Shown in pieces: positions 63,522-64,000 of a stretch of DNA of 64,000 nucleotides (position 1 is the stretch's first letter; each line of letters opens with the position of its first letter). This stretch comes from Limnephilus marmoratus. Its lineage: Eukaryota > Arthropoda > Insecta > Trichoptera > Limnephilidae. The position numbers and the translations under genes are program-made. The notes below the pieces were generated by a model. That model was given only the letters and a program-made list of their open reading frames with translations. It had not been told where the DNA came from and made no database searches. The DNA lies in contig OU862927.1 in NCBI GenBank assembly GCA_917880885.1, forward strand, positions 21,359,450-21,423,449. The letters are read 5' to 3'.

Positions 63522-63541
63522 TGGCGCGCCAACTCTGGGGC
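63522..63541 (+). promoter_or_regulatory. Possible tRNA primer-binding site
   Basis: TGGCGCGCCAACTCTGGGGC begins with TGG one base after the putative LTR end. The complementary tRNA was not identified. Confidence 0.35.
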
Positions 63542-64000
63542 ATTTTTTTTCTCCCCATCTTTTCCCCCACGTTGTGTTAGCACTGACGCTTTAACGTTGA
63601 GGCTTTTTTTTGGATTTTTTTACCCTAACTGGCACTGTGATGACCTCGAGCAAGATTCTCGAGCTATAAGAAATCTCTTTAATGGCAAATTTTGTGGCTT
63701 CTAGCATGTACTTACGGAATATCCATCGATATTCTATTATTGTAAATCATGTTATTCTGTAATACTAACTATTACGGTTCAAAATATTGTACCTATTACG
63801 TGCGGAAGCTACAAAATTCATAAAAACCCCTGTCGAAAATTGTATCAACATTGCATCATAATTTGCGCCGCCCGCCATTTTCAAACATTCCAGAAGCATT
63901 GCGTGCGCGCGAAATCTCCAACGTTTTTTACACACGGCGGAAGCTAGCCGTTTGGAGCATAATTGCCCTGTGCGCAGAATTCGCGCGCAGTTGGTGTGTT
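63542..64000. other. Possible retroelement leader; no gene
   Basis: TTGTGTTAGCACTGACGCTT at 63575 partly repeats the GTTAGCACTGGCGC junction at 63514. The remainder has no ORF of note. Confidence 0.35.

Overview
This looks like insect nuclear DNA: AT-rich, gene-poor and built mostly of decayed transposable elements of many classes. The signs are several insect-type non-LTR retrotransposon families, a Penelope-like element with a GIY-YIG nuclease, a cecropia-type mariner, a DUF4817-type Tc1/mariner element, Helitrons with insect-type termini, piggyBac and PIF/Harbinger derivatives, tRNA-derived SINE heads and short TTAGG-type runs. I cannot fix the order. There are no prokaryotic operons, rRNA genes or CRISPR arrays. 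RT, LINE, MITE and TIR are used below for reverse transcriptase, non-LTR retrotransposon, short non-autonomous DNA element and terminal inverted repeat.

Layout. 1-9.1 kb: decayed LINE 3' ends, an 88-bp foldback hairpin, two MITEs, a SINE head, and two Helitron ends around a LINE RT fragment. 9.6-16 kb: a TIR element, a second Helitron end and a 1.6-kb Tc1/mariner-like element filled with G-rich tandem repeats. 16-23 kb: LINE-A copy 2, two SINEs, a restriction-like endonuclease fragment, a deleted mariner, LINE-D with a five-fold in-frame repeat just before its catalytic FADD, and a cluster of tRNA-like units. 24-28 kb: two 0.71-kb TTAA-flanked MITEs in inverted orientation. 29-36 kb: a TTTA satellite of about 600 bp acting as a LINE tail, two more RT copies and a TATA promoter-like site. 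36-42 kb: protamine-like gene 1, a transposase-derived gene that lacks its catalytic core, a nested MITE pair and LINE-D copy 2. 42-52 kb: a chimeric LINE, a piggyBac MITE sitting inside a LINE reading frame, the Penelope-like fragment with a hammerhead-like motif, a solo-LTR candidate and TTAA-joined MITEs. 52-58.2 kb: protamine-like gene 2 and an inverted pseudogene copy, separated by a Harbinger fragment and a Helitron. 58-64 kb: LINE-B, purine-rich Helitrons in a 1.1-kb tandem duplication, and an LTR-like segment with a possible primer-binding site.

The likely host genes are the protamine-like family: two intact copies of 90 and 93 codons and one broken copy. Each is a roughly 1-kb unit that keeps its upstream and poly(A) regions. 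The proteins have an acidic N-terminal third and an Arg/Ser-rich C-terminal half, as expected of a sperm chromatin protein or its precursor. That function is inferred from composition only.

All relationships stated here come from reading this window by eye. No alignment or database search was run, so family names are given only where motifs support them.
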